A stretch of 47,833 nucleotides of DNA. Source: Noviherbaspirillum galbum (GTDB taxonomy: Bacteria; Pseudomonadota; Gammaproteobacteria; Burkholderiales; Burkholderiaceae_D). Positions 34,485-43,588 of this stretch are shown here, piece after piece. The notes under the pieces are model-generated. The model was not told the DNA's origin, searched no databases, and saw only the letters and a list, made by a program, of their open reading frames with translations. Each line of letters opens with the position of its first letter. Positions within the stretch are counted from its first letter, which is position 1. The translations under genes were made by a program, and so were the position numbers. The stretch lies in contig NZ_JAAIVB010000025.1 in NCBI RefSeq assembly GCF_010974945.1, positions 1 to 47,833 of the forward strand, read 5' to 3'.

Positions 34485-36395
34485 TCAGTCATCCTGTTCC
34501 AGCCGGCGACGCGATGAGTCCCCGGGCAATTCATGCGGACCGCCGGCACCCGGGCCGGGGACGGGTTCCGGGTCTCGCCGCAGCGGCCTTGCCGCCATCA
34601 TCGCCAGCCATGCCATGATCTGCGACACGTGGGTCAGGCCTTGCGGAAAGTTGCCCAGCATGAGTCCCGCATCGGGATCGTACTCCTCGGAGAACAATCC
34701 GAGATCGTTGCGGCACGCGAGTCCACGGTCATAATACGCGCGCGCCAAGTCGGGCCTTTGCTGTTCAGCAAGGCAAGCGGCGAGCCAGAAGGTGCAGGGC
34801 AGGAAAGCGCCTTCCGGACCGGGTATGCCATCGGGCATGTCATACCGGCGCAGCAGGCCGCCATGATCGAGCGCGTCGATCACCGCATCGACCGTGCGCA
34901 CCATGCGCGGATCGCCGGCCGCCACGAAACCGATGCGCGGCAGGAGCAGCAGCGATGCATCCATGCCGGGCCGGCCAAATGCCTGCACGAAGATGCCGCG
35001 CCGCCGGTCGTAGCCGTGTTCCTCGATCGCGCGGCGGATGCGGTCGCGCTCGCCTTCCCATCTTTCCAGTGGCGCGTCGAAGCCGCCGTCCCTGGCCAGC
35101 CGGATGCCAAAATCGACCGCGGCCCAGCACATCGCTTTCGAATGCACGTGATGCGCCGCTTCGCCGCGGAACTCCCAGATGCCTGAATCGGGATCCTGCC
35201 AGCGCCGGCAGGCGGCATCGACGACGTCGCGCAGGAAAGCCCAGTACGCCGCGTCGATGGGATGCCCGCTTGCATGCCAGGTCCAGGCGAGTTCCATGAT
35301 TTCGCCGAAGAGGTCGAGCTGGCTCTGCTCGGATGCCTTGTTTCCGATCCTGACCGGTTTCGAACCGCGGTAGCCCTCCAGCCAGGGAAGCTCGACCTCG
35401 GTGAGGCGCCGCTTGCCGTCGAGGCCATACATGATCTGGAGCTCGTCGGCGCTTCCCGCGGAACTGCGCTGGATGAAGCGCATGAAGGCTTCGGCTTCGG
35501 AAGGACATCCCAGCCGGTACAGTGCCCGCACCGCGAATACCGAATCCCGCGCCCAGCTATAGCGGTAGTCCCAGTTTCGCGTGCCGCCCGGCCATTCCGG
35601 CAAGGAAGTGGTGGGGGCGGCCGCGATCGCGCCGGTGCGCGAGAAAGTCAGCGCCTTGAGCACGAGCGCCGAGCGCCGGGTGGCGGCATCCATCGCGCCG
35701 CCGTCGATGGGCGCCAGGCGCGCGGCCCAGGCGTGCCATGCTTCCAGGGTCTGCTCCCGCCGCGCGAAGTCGCAATCCGGGGAGCCCGGCGTGACCGACC
35801 GGTTGGCGGCCACGTCGTCGATGCATTCGGGCGCATGGAATTCCATGCTCAGGCAGAAGCGTGCGCCCTTGCCGACCCGGAAGGACGCGCGCAGGCCATT
35901 ACGGCCATCCACCTGCACGGGCATGTCCGTGCGGAATACGAAGCCGTTGTTTCCGCCCACCGCCACGAACAGCCCGGGCCCGCGCTCGCTCATATGCGGA
36001 ACGACGCTGCCATAGTCGAAGCGGGGCTGGAGTTCAAGCTGGAATTCGATGTCTCCGCGCATGCCGTCGAGAATCCGTACCAGCCGGCAAGGGCCGCGCC
36101 CGCCGGACGGCATCGCGAAGAAGTCGGTCAGCTTCGCTTCCGCTTCCCCGGCGCGAAAGCTTGTCTCCAGCACCATCGAATCGCCGACGTAACGACGGCT
36201 GGCAACGCAGGGGACGGCCGGAGCAAGCTGGCAATGCCCGCCGTTGCGGCGATCGAGCAAGCGGCTGAAACAGCCATCCGCGTCCATCGACGGCATGCAG
36301 CACCAATCGATGGAACCGTCGCGCGACACCAGCGCGGTGGAACAGCCGTCGCTCAGGAGCGCATAGTCGGCGATCGGCGGATAGCGTGCATCCAT
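34485..36395 (-). CDS. GH15 family glucoamylase/trehalase-like glycoside hydrolase
   Basis: This 636-aa protein belongs to glycoside hydrolase family 15, inverting enzymes that release glucose from alpha-glucans or trehalose. The N-terminal beta-sandwich starts at YPPIADYALLSDGCSTALVSRDGSIDWCC. The (alpha/alpha)6 barrel shows the WPGGTRNWDYRYSWARDS signature, the ELQIMYGLDG and LPWLEGYRGSKPVRIGN regions, and the C-terminal EEYDPDAGLMLGNFPQGLTHV segment expected to hold a catalytic glutamate. No signal peptide is seen, so it is probably cytosolic and may act on glycogen or trehalose stores. The ATG at 36395 has AGGA upstream; a longer start at 36449 has no ribosome site. Confidence 0.9.
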   Translation of the reverse strand: MDARYPPIADYALLSDGCSTALVSRDGSIDWCCMPSMDADGCFSRLLDRRNGGHCQLAPAVPCVASRRYVGDSMVLETSFRAGEAEAKLTDFFAMPSGGRGPCRLVRILDGMRGDIEFQLELQPRFDYGSVVPHMSERGPGLFVAVGGNNGFVFRTDMPVQVDGRNGLRASFRVGKGARFCLSMEFHAPECIDDVAANRSVTPGSPDCDFARREQTLEAWHAWAARLAPIDGGAMDAATRRSALVLKALTFSRTGAIAAAPTTSLPEWPGGTRNWDYRYSWARDSVFAVRALYRLGCPSEAEAFMRFIQRSSAGSADELQIMYGLDGKRRLTEVELPWLEGYRGSKPVRIGNKASEQSQLDLFGEIMELAWTWHASGHPIDAAYWAFLRDVVDAACRRWQDPDSGIWEFRGEAAHHVHSKAMCWAAVDFGIRLARDGGFDAPLERWEGERDRIRRAIEEHGYDRRRGIFVQAFGRPGMDASLLLLPRIGFVAAGDPRMVRTVDAVIDALDHGGLLRRYDMPDGIPGPEGAFLPCTFWLAACLAEQQRPDLARAYYDRGLACRNDLGLFSEEYDPDAGLMLGNFPQGLTHVSQIMAWLAMMAARPLRRDPEPVPGPGAGGPHELPGDSSRRRLEQDD

Positions 36396-36528
36396 GTCAT
36401 CCTGGGCTTTCAGGTTGGTGGCCGCGTCCATCGGGCAGATGAATGTCATCGGGGGAGCCTGTAAGAATTTCAGCGCCGTGGAAAAGTTTCGCCGCAATGA
36501 GCAGGACGGCGGCATTTCGCAATTTATA

Positions 36529-36538
36529 TTTGGCCAAA
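36529..36538. promoter_or_regulatory. TTTGGCCAAA palindrome in the GH15/crystallin gap
   Basis: A perfect 10-bp palindrome inside an AT-rich stretch lies between the divergent GH15 and crystallin genes. The extended sequence TATTTGGCCAAA closely matches TATTTGGTCAAA at 43937-43948, between the formate dehydrogenase and oxidase operons. It could be a shared regulator site. Confidence 0.35.
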
Positions 36539-36544
36539 AATACT

Positions 36545-36560
36545 TGGCATGCAATTTGCG
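36545..36560 (+). promoter_or_regulatory. Candidate sigma-54 promoter of the crystallin gene
   Basis: TTGGCAT-GCAAT-TTGC has the invariant GG (36546-36547) and GC (36558-36559) separated by exactly 10 bases, and matches TGGCA and TTGC of the consensus. It lies about 90 bp before the ATG at 36648. No sigma-54 activator gene is present in the window. Confidence 0.45.
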
Positions 36561-36647
36561 ACTTCGCAAGGAAGCGCCGCCGTGTCCACCGTGCTGCCAA
36601 GGCGCCCGCAGACTGGCGCACCTGATCGTTGATGAAGGAGAAAAAGA

Positions 36648-37136
36648 ATGCGTACCCCCGTGCATCCCCTCGCTTTCGCCAAGGCGGCTGCGGCTGCCGC
36701 CTGCATCCTGGCCACGCCCGCAGGGGTTCTTGCGCAGACCGTGAATGGCCCTGCCCCATCCGCCAACCCGCACCTGACCGACCCGGTGATTCCGCCGCTG
36801 ATCATCATCGCGCCAACGGAGGTCCGCACCGATCCGACGCTTGCCCGGGGCTGCTGGGTCCGCCTCTTCGCCGAGCCGGACTTCCAGGGCCGCGACGACC
36901 TGACGGTTGCCGGTCCGATCTCGGTGCCGTCCCTGCATACGCCCGAGGGCGTGGACTGGCATGCCCGCACCGAAAGCATCCTGGTCGGACCGAAGGCAAC
37001 CCTGACGGTCTACGAGAACAAGGACTACCGCGACAAGACCATGACCTTCAAGCCGGGCGAGCAGGTTCCCAGGTTGCGCGAGATCTTGAAGTTTACCCAA
37101 TCGATCGACTCGCTCAAGATCGCGTGCGGCAAGTGA
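36648..37136 (+). CDS. Secreted beta/gamma-crystallin-like protein
   Basis: This 162-aa protein has a Sec signal peptide (about residues 1-29, ending GVLAQ) followed by a proline-rich linker and a beta/gamma-crystallin domain (about 65-160). The Greek-key pattern CWVRLFAEPDFQGRDDLTV and the second-motif segment TLTVYENKDYRDKTMTF, with a terminal SIDSLKIAC, match the family; two cysteines could form a disulfide. Microbial crystallins often bind calcium, but the expected D/N-x-x-S motif is not clear here. AAGGAG lies before the ATG. Its role near a GH15 enzyme and a ZIP transporter is unknown. Confidence 0.8.
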   Translation: MRTPVHPLAFAKAAAAAACILATPAGVLAQTVNGPAPSANPHLTDPVIPPLIIIAPTEVRTDPTLARGCWVRLFAEPDFQGRDDLTVAGPISVPSLHTPEGVDWHARTESILVGPKATLTVYENKDYRDKTMTFKPGEQVPRLREILKFTQSIDSLKIACGK

Positions 37137-37173
37137 CGAAAAACGGGTAGGCAACGGCAAGAAAGGAAGGTCC

Positions 37174-37929
37174 ATGAGCACCGCGCTGCAATCCTTGTTC
37201 TGGGGGCTGGTGTCCGGCTCGGCGCTGGTCGTCGGCGCGGCGATCGGCTATTACACGAATCTCTCCCGTCGGCTGGTAGCGGGAATCATGGCCTTCGGCA
37301 GCGGCGTCCTGATTTCCGCCTTGTCGCTCGAACTGATGGAAGAAGCGTTCCGGCGCGGCGGCTTCGATTCGACCGCGATCGGCTTCATCGGCGGCGCGGC
37401 CGTCTACACGCTGGCCAACGTGGCGCTGGCGCGTTACGGCGCGAAGCACAGGAAGCGTTCGGGCACGCAGCAGAAGAACGATGGCGGCGACGATGGGGGC
37501 GGCGGGATGGCGATCGCCGTGGGGTCGCTGCTCGACGGCATTCCCGAGTCGATCGTCATCGGCGTCAGCATGATCGCCGGCGGCACCGTCAGCATGGTCG
37601 CGGTGGCGGCGGTCTTCCTGTCGAACGTGCCCGAAGGCCTGTCCAGCGCCGCCGGCATGAAGAAGGCGGGCCGCTCCGCGCACTACGTGTTCGTGATGTG
37701 GACCATCATCGCCATCGTCTGCGGCCTCGCGTCGCTGTCGGGCTATGCCATCTTCAGCCGGTTTTCCGACGAGGTCATCGCCGCCACCAACGCCGTGGCG
37801 GCCGGCGCGATCCTGACCATGCTGGCCGACACCATGATCCCTGAGGCATTCGAGTCGGCCCATGACTACACCGGCCTGATCACGGTTGCCGGCTTCCTCG
37901 CCTCGTTCGTGCTGAGCAAGGCCGGCTGA
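37174..37929 (+). CDS. ZIP-family divalent metal transporter
   Basis: This 251-aa inner-membrane protein belongs to the ZIP family, which imports zinc and other divalent metals. Eight hydrophobic helices can be seen, with the metal-site motifs in helices 4 and 5: GSLLDGIPESIVIG and FLSNVPEGLSSA. A glycine/aspartate-rich loop (about residues 92-112) replaces the histidine-rich loop found in many members. AAGGAAGG precedes the ATG. It follows the crystallin gene by 37 bp in the same direction, so they may share a transcript. Metal specificity is not predictable. Confidence 0.87.
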   Translation: MSTALQSLFWGLVSGSALVVGAAIGYYTNLSRRLVAGIMAFGSGVLISALSLELMEEAFRRGGFDSTAIGFIGGAAVYTLANVALARYGAKHRKRSGTQQKNDGGDDGGGGMAIAVGSLLDGIPESIVIGVSMIAGGTVSMVAVAAVFLSNVPEGLSSAAGMKKAGRSAHYVFVMWTIIAIVCGLASLSGYAIFSRFSDEVIAATNAVAAGAILTMLADTMIPEAFESAHDYTGLITVAGFLASFVLSKAG

Positions 37930-37956
37930 TCTCGCCGCACCCGACGGCCTTTCCGG

Positions 37957-38283
37957 TCAGGCGGCCAGGCGCTGCAGTTCCTGGCGCACCGTCTGCATGC
38001 GCTGCAGATGCAGGCCTTCCAGGGGATATTCGATGCTGCTCATCATGCTGAGCAAGGCATTCACCGCAGGCAGGCAGGCCGCCGCCTTTTCGTCTCCATC
38101 AACGTCCCGCGCGAGCGCGATCAGGCGGTTGCGCGCGGCGATCGCGGCATCCAGGGCGTCGCCGAAACGGCTCTTCACTTGCTCTCCCGGAGCGAGCCGG
38201 ATCGCTTCATCGACCTTCTTCGCCACGTCGCGCAACATCTCGCGCACTGCGTCGGGCATCGACACCGGTGTCGCCGTCTGCAT
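37957..38283 (-). CDS. Helical protein of unknown function at the end of the formate dehydrogenase operon
   Basis: This 108-aa protein is predicted to be almost entirely helical, with no signal peptide, membrane segment or known catalytic motif. An AAAGGAG ribosome site precedes the ATG at 38283, supporting a real gene; the longer upstream frame is rejected because it overlaps the NrfD-like gene. It lies 13 bp after that gene and is the last of the minus-strand formate dehydrogenase operon. It could be an assembly or stability factor, but that is inferred from position only. Confidence 0.65.
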   Translation of the reverse strand: MQTATPVSMPDAVREMLRDVAKKVDEAIRLAPGEQVKSRFGDALDAAIAARNRLIALARDVDGDEKAAACLPAVNALLSMMSSIEYPLEGLHLQRMQTVRQELQRLAA

Positions 38284-38296
38284 GTCGGATCTCCTT

Positions 38297-39382
38297 TCAG
38301 CCAAGTTTACCGGGGGCGCGCCCGGCAATTTCCTTCCTTCCCTTGCGGGTGAGGCTGAAGTACACGTCTGGCCGCTGCGCCGAGCGGTTTCCGGCATGGA
38401 AGACGGTGGCGCGCATGAGCAGCCCGCCCGCCAGCGCGCCAACAGAGCCGGCCACCGCGAGCGAGCGCGAGCGGCGCGGCAGCACGGCATTCACCGCCAT
38501 GCACGCCAGCGGCAGGACGGTGCCGATCTGGTGCGCCAGGCGATGCTGCGCCGCCAGCCGCGGCTCTTCGAGGACCGCGTCCACGCCGGCCTCCCGGTAA
38601 TGCCGTTCCGACAAGCGGGTGGCCACATGCTCGCCGAGCGTGGCCAGTGCGGTCATGCGGTCAAGCACTTGCGCCTGGCGGGTTTGTCCGCGCAGCGTCT
38701 GCACCAGGGACAAGCCCGCGGCGGCGGTCGCGAACGCCGAGCAGGCGAAGCGCGCGGCGAGCAGGCGCGGCGCGGCCGCCCAGTATGGCGTGCTGGTCGC
38801 CGACAGCAGGCCGGCGGTGTACACCGACATGCCCGCCCCGGCAGCCGCCGCGGGCGCCTGCGCAAGAAGGGTCAGCCAGCGCCAGCCGGCGAGGTCGCCG
38901 AGCGCGGCCAGGCCGCTGGATGAACCGAAGGCGAGCAGCAGATAGGAACCGATCGACATCGGCGAGGATGCGCGGAAGATGCGCACCATGTTGTACCAGC
39001 GTTGCGGCGTGTGCAGGTCGGCGATCAGCAGGCCCGCGCCGACGACCGGCCCCAGCGCGGCGATCATGCGGCCGGTCCGGATGGCCGACCGCCAGCCTTC
39101 GCCCTTGCCCGCCAGGTCGGCCAGCGTGGCGATAACCTGCGACGATCCCGCAAGGCCGGCGAGATAGGTGTAAAGCCAGACCAGCGCGCCATAGTTGCTT
39201 GCCTTGACCGCCGGCAGACCATAGTAGTCCGGGCCGTCATGGCGCGCGGCCGTCCGGTCCGGGCGTGTTTGCGCGACACCGGCGGAAGCCTTCGCTGGCA
39301 AGGCATCCGGCAACGGCCGGCTTGCCGGCACGCCCGGCCGTTGATGCCGCGGGCTTGCGGCGATGGCTTCGATCTGTCTCAT
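38297..39382 (-). CDS. NrfD/PsrC-type membrane anchor of formate dehydrogenase
   Basis: This 361-aa inner-membrane protein of about eight helices belongs to the NrfD/PsrC family, which exchanges electrons with the quinone pool without heme. A cytosolic N-terminus rich in proline and arginine leads to YYGLPAVKASNYGALVWLYTYLAGLAGSSQVIATLADLAG, the typical first helix region. It replaces the cytochrome b subunit of E. coli FdnI-type enzymes. Two starts are possible: 39418 (overlapping the upstream stop) and the preferred ATG at 39382 with GGGGAG upstream. It follows the iron-sulfur subunit directly, so the complex is likely an alpha-beta-NrfD enzyme. Confidence 0.88.
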   Translation of the reverse strand: MRQIEAIAASPRHQRPGVPASRPLPDALPAKASAGVAQTRPDRTAARHDGPDYYGLPAVKASNYGALVWLYTYLAGLAGSSQVIATLADLAGKGEGWRSAIRTGRMIAALGPVVGAGLLIADLHTPQRWYNMVRIFRASSPMSIGSYLLLAFGSSSGLAALGDLAGWRWLTLLAQAPAAAAGAGMSVYTAGLLSATSTPYWAAAPRLLAARFACSAFATAAAGLSLVQTLRGQTRQAQVLDRMTALATLGEHVATRLSERHYREAGVDAVLEEPRLAAQHRLAHQIGTVLPLACMAVNAVLPRRSRSLAVAGSVGALAGGLLMRATVFHAGNRSAQRPDVYFSLTRKGRKEIAGRAPGKLG

Positions 39383-39418
39383 GATGTTCTCCCCTGGCTG
39401 CATGCGCATTTTTCCCAT

Positions 39419-40333
39419 TCACTCCCCGCCGGAAGCCATGAGCAGGCCGGCCGCCGCCGCGGCCAGCCCTGCCATCATCGCCAGTCCCGACAGCAGGGAC
39501 GGTTTCACGCGGGTCGATGGCAGGTCGGGCTCGGCCGGCAGGTTGTAGACCTCCGGCCTGTCGGTCAGCAAGAAGAAGGCGTTGAGCTCGCCGATGCCCC
39601 CGGTCGCGCCGGGATCGCCCGGCGTGCCGTAGAGGTAGGCGTCGGACCTTCCCATCTGCTGCAGTTGATCGAGCCGGCTGGCGGCGCGTCGGTGCAGTTC
39701 GTCGAGTTCGCCGAACTGGATGGAATCGGTCGGGCAGGACTTGGCGCAGGCGGGTTCCAGCCCGCCTTTCAGCCTGTCGTAGCACAGGGTGCATTTGTGC
39801 GCCTTGCCATCGATCTCGCTCAGCGCCACCACGCCGAACGGGCAGGCGGGCACGCAGTAGCCGCAGCCGTTGCAGATGTCCTGCTGCACCACCACGGTGT
39901 CGAACTCGGTGCGGAACAGGGCGCCCGTCGGACAGGCTTGCAGGCAGGCGGCATTGGCGCAATGCTTGCACACGTCGCTCATCATCAGCCAGTTGCTCTG
40001 GTAGGCCGGCATGCTGGTGGGACGCTCGCCGTCGCGCGGCATCTTCTCGATGAAGGCGACGTGCCGCCAGGTATGCGCCGACAGCGCCTGCGTGTTGTCG
40101 TAGCTCATGCCGCTGAGCCTGACCTGGTCCGCCGGCAGGCCGTTCCATTCCTTGCAGGCGACTTCGCACGCCTTGCAGCCGATGCAGCGCGTGGTATCGG
40201 TGAAGAAGCCGTAGCGCCTTCCGGGCCGGATGCGAACCCCGGCCGTCAGTTCCGATTCATCGGGAATCGGGCCCGGCAATTCGGATGAAGCGTGTTCGCG
40301 CATGCGCGCCATCGGTTTCATCGGTTCCATCAT
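39419..40333 (-). CDS. fdhB: Formate dehydrogenase iron-sulfur subunit
   Basis: This 304-aa protein carries electrons from the catalytic subunit to the membrane anchor. Four [4Fe-4S] motifs are present: CIGCKACEVAC (near residue 51), CKHCANAACLQACP (about 123-136), CNGCGYCVPACP (about 155-166) and CTLCYDRLKGGLEPACAKSC (about 182-201). A single C-terminal helix (LLSGLAMMAGLAAAAAGLLM) anchors it to the membrane as in FdnH. The ATG at 40333 has GGAGGAAC directly upstream and overlaps the catalytic-subunit stop as ATGA, giving tight translational coupling. There is no signal peptide, consistent with assembly with the catalytic subunit. Confidence 0.93.
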   Translation of the reverse strand: MMEPMKPMARMREHASSELPGPIPDESELTAGVRIRPGRRYGFFTDTTRCIGCKACEVACKEWNGLPADQVRLSGMSYDNTQALSAHTWRHVAFIEKMPRDGERPTSMPAYQSNWLMMSDVCKHCANAACLQACPTGALFRTEFDTVVVQQDICNGCGYCVPACPFGVVALSEIDGKAHKCTLCYDRLKGGLEPACAKSCPTDSIQFGELDELHRRAASRLDQLQQMGRSDAYLYGTPGDPGATGGIGELNAFFLLTDRPEVYNLPAEPDLPSTRVKPSLLSGLAMMAGLAAAAAGLLMASGGE

Positions 40334-43300
40334 GTTCCTCCGTCTTCCGCCGCGCCGCGGCCGGGCAGGCGGCCCTTGCGCATGCCGCAGGTCAAGGCCT
40401 TGCCTTCGTGGATGCTGGTATTCGGATCGCCGACCACGCTGGTCAGCAGGTTGGCGATGTCGCCGGTGGCATGGCCTTGCCAGCCGAAGTGGAAAGGCAT
40501 ACCGATCTGGTACACCCGCTTGCCGTCGAGCTGCAGCGGACGCAGGCGTGCCGTGACCATCGCCCGGGTTTCGACTTCGCCGCGCGCGGTGGTCAGCACC
40601 ACCCAGTCGAGGTTGCCGATGCCGAGCTCTTCCGCCAGCTCGGGCGGAATCTCGGCGAAGCCTTCCGGCTGCAGCTCGGCGGTGGACCAGACCGACCGCG
40701 TCGGCGTGCCGCCCGAATGATGCTCGGTCAAGCGGTAGGTGGTCAGCACGTGCGGATAGCGCGGATCGCCGACCGCGTGGTAGCGGTTGAAGTCGCGTTC
40801 CCATTTCTTCGCCACCGGGTTGTCCTGCTGGGCGTACAGCGGGTTCTTCACCGGCGAGTCGACCGGCTCGTAGTGCGTCGGCAGGGGCGCGTCCTTGAGC
40901 CCGGACGGCACGAACAGCGAGGCGCGGCCATCGGCGATCATGATGAACGGATCGCTGCCCGACAACGCATCCATGCCTTGCGGCGACTTGCTCCAGTCGG
41001 GCTCGTAGCCGGGCGGCTTGGATTCCTCGAAATCGATCGCGTCCGGGCTTTGCCACTTGCCCTTGCTCCCGTCCCACCAGACCAGCTTCTTGCGCTCGGA
41101 CCAGGGCTTGCCTTCGGGATCGGCCGAGGCGCGGTTGTACATGGTGCGGCGGTTAGATGGCCAGGCGAACCCCCAGCCGAGGTGGGTGCCGGGACCATCG
41201 GCCGCGTCGGGTTTGCGGGAACGGGCGAGGTTCTTGCCCTCTTCGGGGAACACGCCGGAATAGATCCATGCCCCGCAGGCTGTGCTGCCATCGTCCTTCA
41301 ATTCCTTGAAGCCGGAGACCTGCTTGCGCTGCGGCCAGGTATAGCCGTTGATTTCCTTGAGCACCGCCTCGGAGGACGGATCCTGGCGCTCGCCGGTCAC
41401 GGGATAATCCCAGGTCAGGTTGCGGATCGGCGCGTCGCGTTGCTCCTTGCTGTCCGCGTACAGGGCCTGCAGGCGCCGGCCGAGGTGATACACGAACCAC
41501 AAGTCGGAACGGTTGTCTCCCGGCGCGTCGATCACCTTGTCGTGCCACTGCAGCAGCCGGTGGGTATTGGTGAAGCTGCCTTCCTTCTCGCCGGAGGCCA
41601 GCGCGCTCGGCATCAGGAAGATCTCGGTCTTGATGTCTTCCGGGGCGAGGTCGCCCGCCTTCACCGGATTCCCGGCGTACCAGAACGAGGCGGTCTCGGT
41701 CTCGGTGAAGTCGCGCACGACCAGCCAGTCGAGATTGGCCAGTCCGCGCTGCACCACCTGGCCGGAATTGCTGCCGCCCACGGCCGGGTTCTGACCGATC
41801 ACGAACATGCCGCGGATGAGGCCGTCGCGCATCGCAAGCGTCATCGGCAACTGCGAATGATCGCCCACGTTCTTCGGCAGCCAGCCGTAGCCCCAGCCGT
41901 TTTCCCTGGTGGCCGCGTCGCCGTACCAGGCCCGCAGCAGGCTGACCGCGTACTTGGGGAAGTTGTGCCACCAGCCGGTGGGCGTCGTCTCCGCTTCCAG
42001 GTATTCCTCGAAGGTCTGCTGCTTCTTGAAGGCTTTAGGCTGCGGCAAGTAGCCTGGCAGCATGTTGTATAGCGTGGGAATGTCGGTGCTGCCCTGGATG
42101 CTGCAATGGCCGCGCAGGGCCAGTATGCCCGCGCCCGGCCGGCCAATGTTGCCCAGCAGGCCCTGGATGATCGCCGCCGCCCGGATGATCTGCACGCCGG
42201 TGGTGTGATGGGTCCAGCCCACCGCATAGCAGATGGCGCTCGTGCGGTCGCGCCCCGAGTTGCGCGCCAGCGCGTCGGCAATCTGGATGAATGTGTCGCG
42301 CGGGCAACCGGTCGCCTCCTCGACCTTTTCCGGCGTATAGGCGGCGTAGTGGCGCTTGAGGATCTGGTAGACGCAGTGCTGATGCTGCAGGGTCGGATCG
42401 CGACGCGGCGGCCCTTCCGTCATGCGCTTGGTCTGCTCGCTGAACGACTCGGTGGTATTGACGTGATGTTCGGCGAGCGAGGACGGCACGACCATGCCGT
42501 CGTACTGCCAGCTGTCATAGGCGTACTTCCGCTCCTTGTCGTTCCAGCCGGAAAACAGGCCGTCGAGCTCGCTCGCATCCTGGAAGCGGCCGTCGATGAT
42601 CGTCGACAGGTTGGTATAGGCGAGCGCATATTCCTTGAACCACAGGTCGTTTTCCAGCAGGTGGCGGATGATGCCGCCAAGGAAAGCAATGTCGCTGCCC
42701 GCGCGCACCGGCGCATAGATGTCCGCCAGCGCTGACGTGCGCGTGAAACGCGGGTCGGCATGGATCAGCGTCGCGCCCTTGTCCTTCGCCTGCAGGGCGA
42801 AGCGGAAGGCGATCGGATGGTTCTCGGCGATGTTGGACCCCATCACCAGGATGCAGTCCGCATTCGCGAGTTCCCATTGCGGCATGGTGGCGGCGCCGCG
42901 GCCGAAGGAGGCACCCAAACTGGGCACCGAGGAGCTATGTCATATTCGGGCCTGGTTTTCGATCCAGACCATGCCGAGCCCGCCGCCGAACAGCTTCTTG
43001 ATGAGGTAGTTTTCCTCGTTGTCCAGCGTCGCGCCGCCGAGGGAGCCGATGCCCAGGGTGTGGTTGACGGTTTCGCCGTCGGGCAAGGTCTCGACGAAGG
43101 TCTCGTCGCGCGTCTGCTTCACCAGCCGGGCGATGCGGTCCATGGCCCAGTCGAGAGGCCGCGTCTCCCAGCACAGGGAATGCGGGGCGCGGTACAGCAC
43201 CTCGTTGAGGCGGTTTTCGCTGGTCATCCAGCCGAAGCTGGCGGCGCCCTTCGGGCACAGCGTTCCCTGGTTGATGGGGCTGCGCGGGTCGCCCTCGACA

Positions 43301-43533
43301 TGGATCGCCTTGCCGTCCTTCACGTAGACGAGCTGGGCGCAGCCGACGGCGCAGTAGCCGCAGATCGCGGTGCCGACCTTGTCGGCGTCCTCCAGGCGCG
43401 GACGCAGCGTTTCCGACATGCGGCTTTTCGCTGCATCGGAGGCCGCGTCCTCGCCGCGGAATTGCCTCGGCAAGGCCCAGTTGTTCAGGAAGCCGTCCAG
43501 GTTCCTGCGCAGCGAACGTCGTATCGGTTTCAT
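40330..43533 (-). CDS. fdhA: Selenocysteine-containing formate dehydrogenase catalytic subunit
   Basis: This 1067-residue molybdenum or tungsten enzyme oxidises formate to CO2. It looks like two frames (40330-42927 and 42940-43533) split by a TGA at 42940-42942, but the residues around it, NQARI-[TGA]-HSSSVPSLGASFGRG, are those that flank selenocysteine in E. coli FdnG and FdoG, so the TGA encodes Sec198. A SECIS-like hairpin follows at 42910-42939. The N-terminal cluster motif CGYCAVGC plus a later CPKG cysteine is intact, and the molybdopterin-binding regions continue to the end. No twin-arginine signal is seen, so this enzyme probably stays on the cytoplasmic side. GGGAG precedes the ATG. 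Expression requires selABCD, not present in this window. Confidence 0.9.
42910..42939 (-). promoter_or_regulatory. Bacterial SECIS element in the formate dehydrogenase gene
   Basis: In the mRNA the UGA is followed by 11 nt, then a 7-bp stem GGUGCCC (42922-42928) paired with GGGUGCC (42910-42916), closing a 5-nt loop AGUUU (42917-42921). Two of the pairs are G-U wobbles. E. coli fdhF has the same 11-nt distance and a loop with the same GU element, which SelB binds. This supports selenocysteine insertion at 42940-42942. Confidence 0.88.
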
Positions 43534-43588
43534 GCTTTCTCCCGTGATTCAGCGCCGGACGATGCGTATCCGCCCGGCAAATGCATGG

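Noticed and set aside
36396-37181. Longer GH15 start sites at 37181 and 36449
   Set aside because: The upstream part is antisense to the crystallin gene and lacks a ribosome site; 36395 has AGGA and fits the family N-terminus.
42925-42945. Formate dehydrogenase as a pseudogene or two separate proteins
   Set aside because: The single TGA lies exactly at the Sec position of the family, reading frame is kept on both sides, and a SECIS hairpin follows. The apparent downstream GTG start has no ribosome site.
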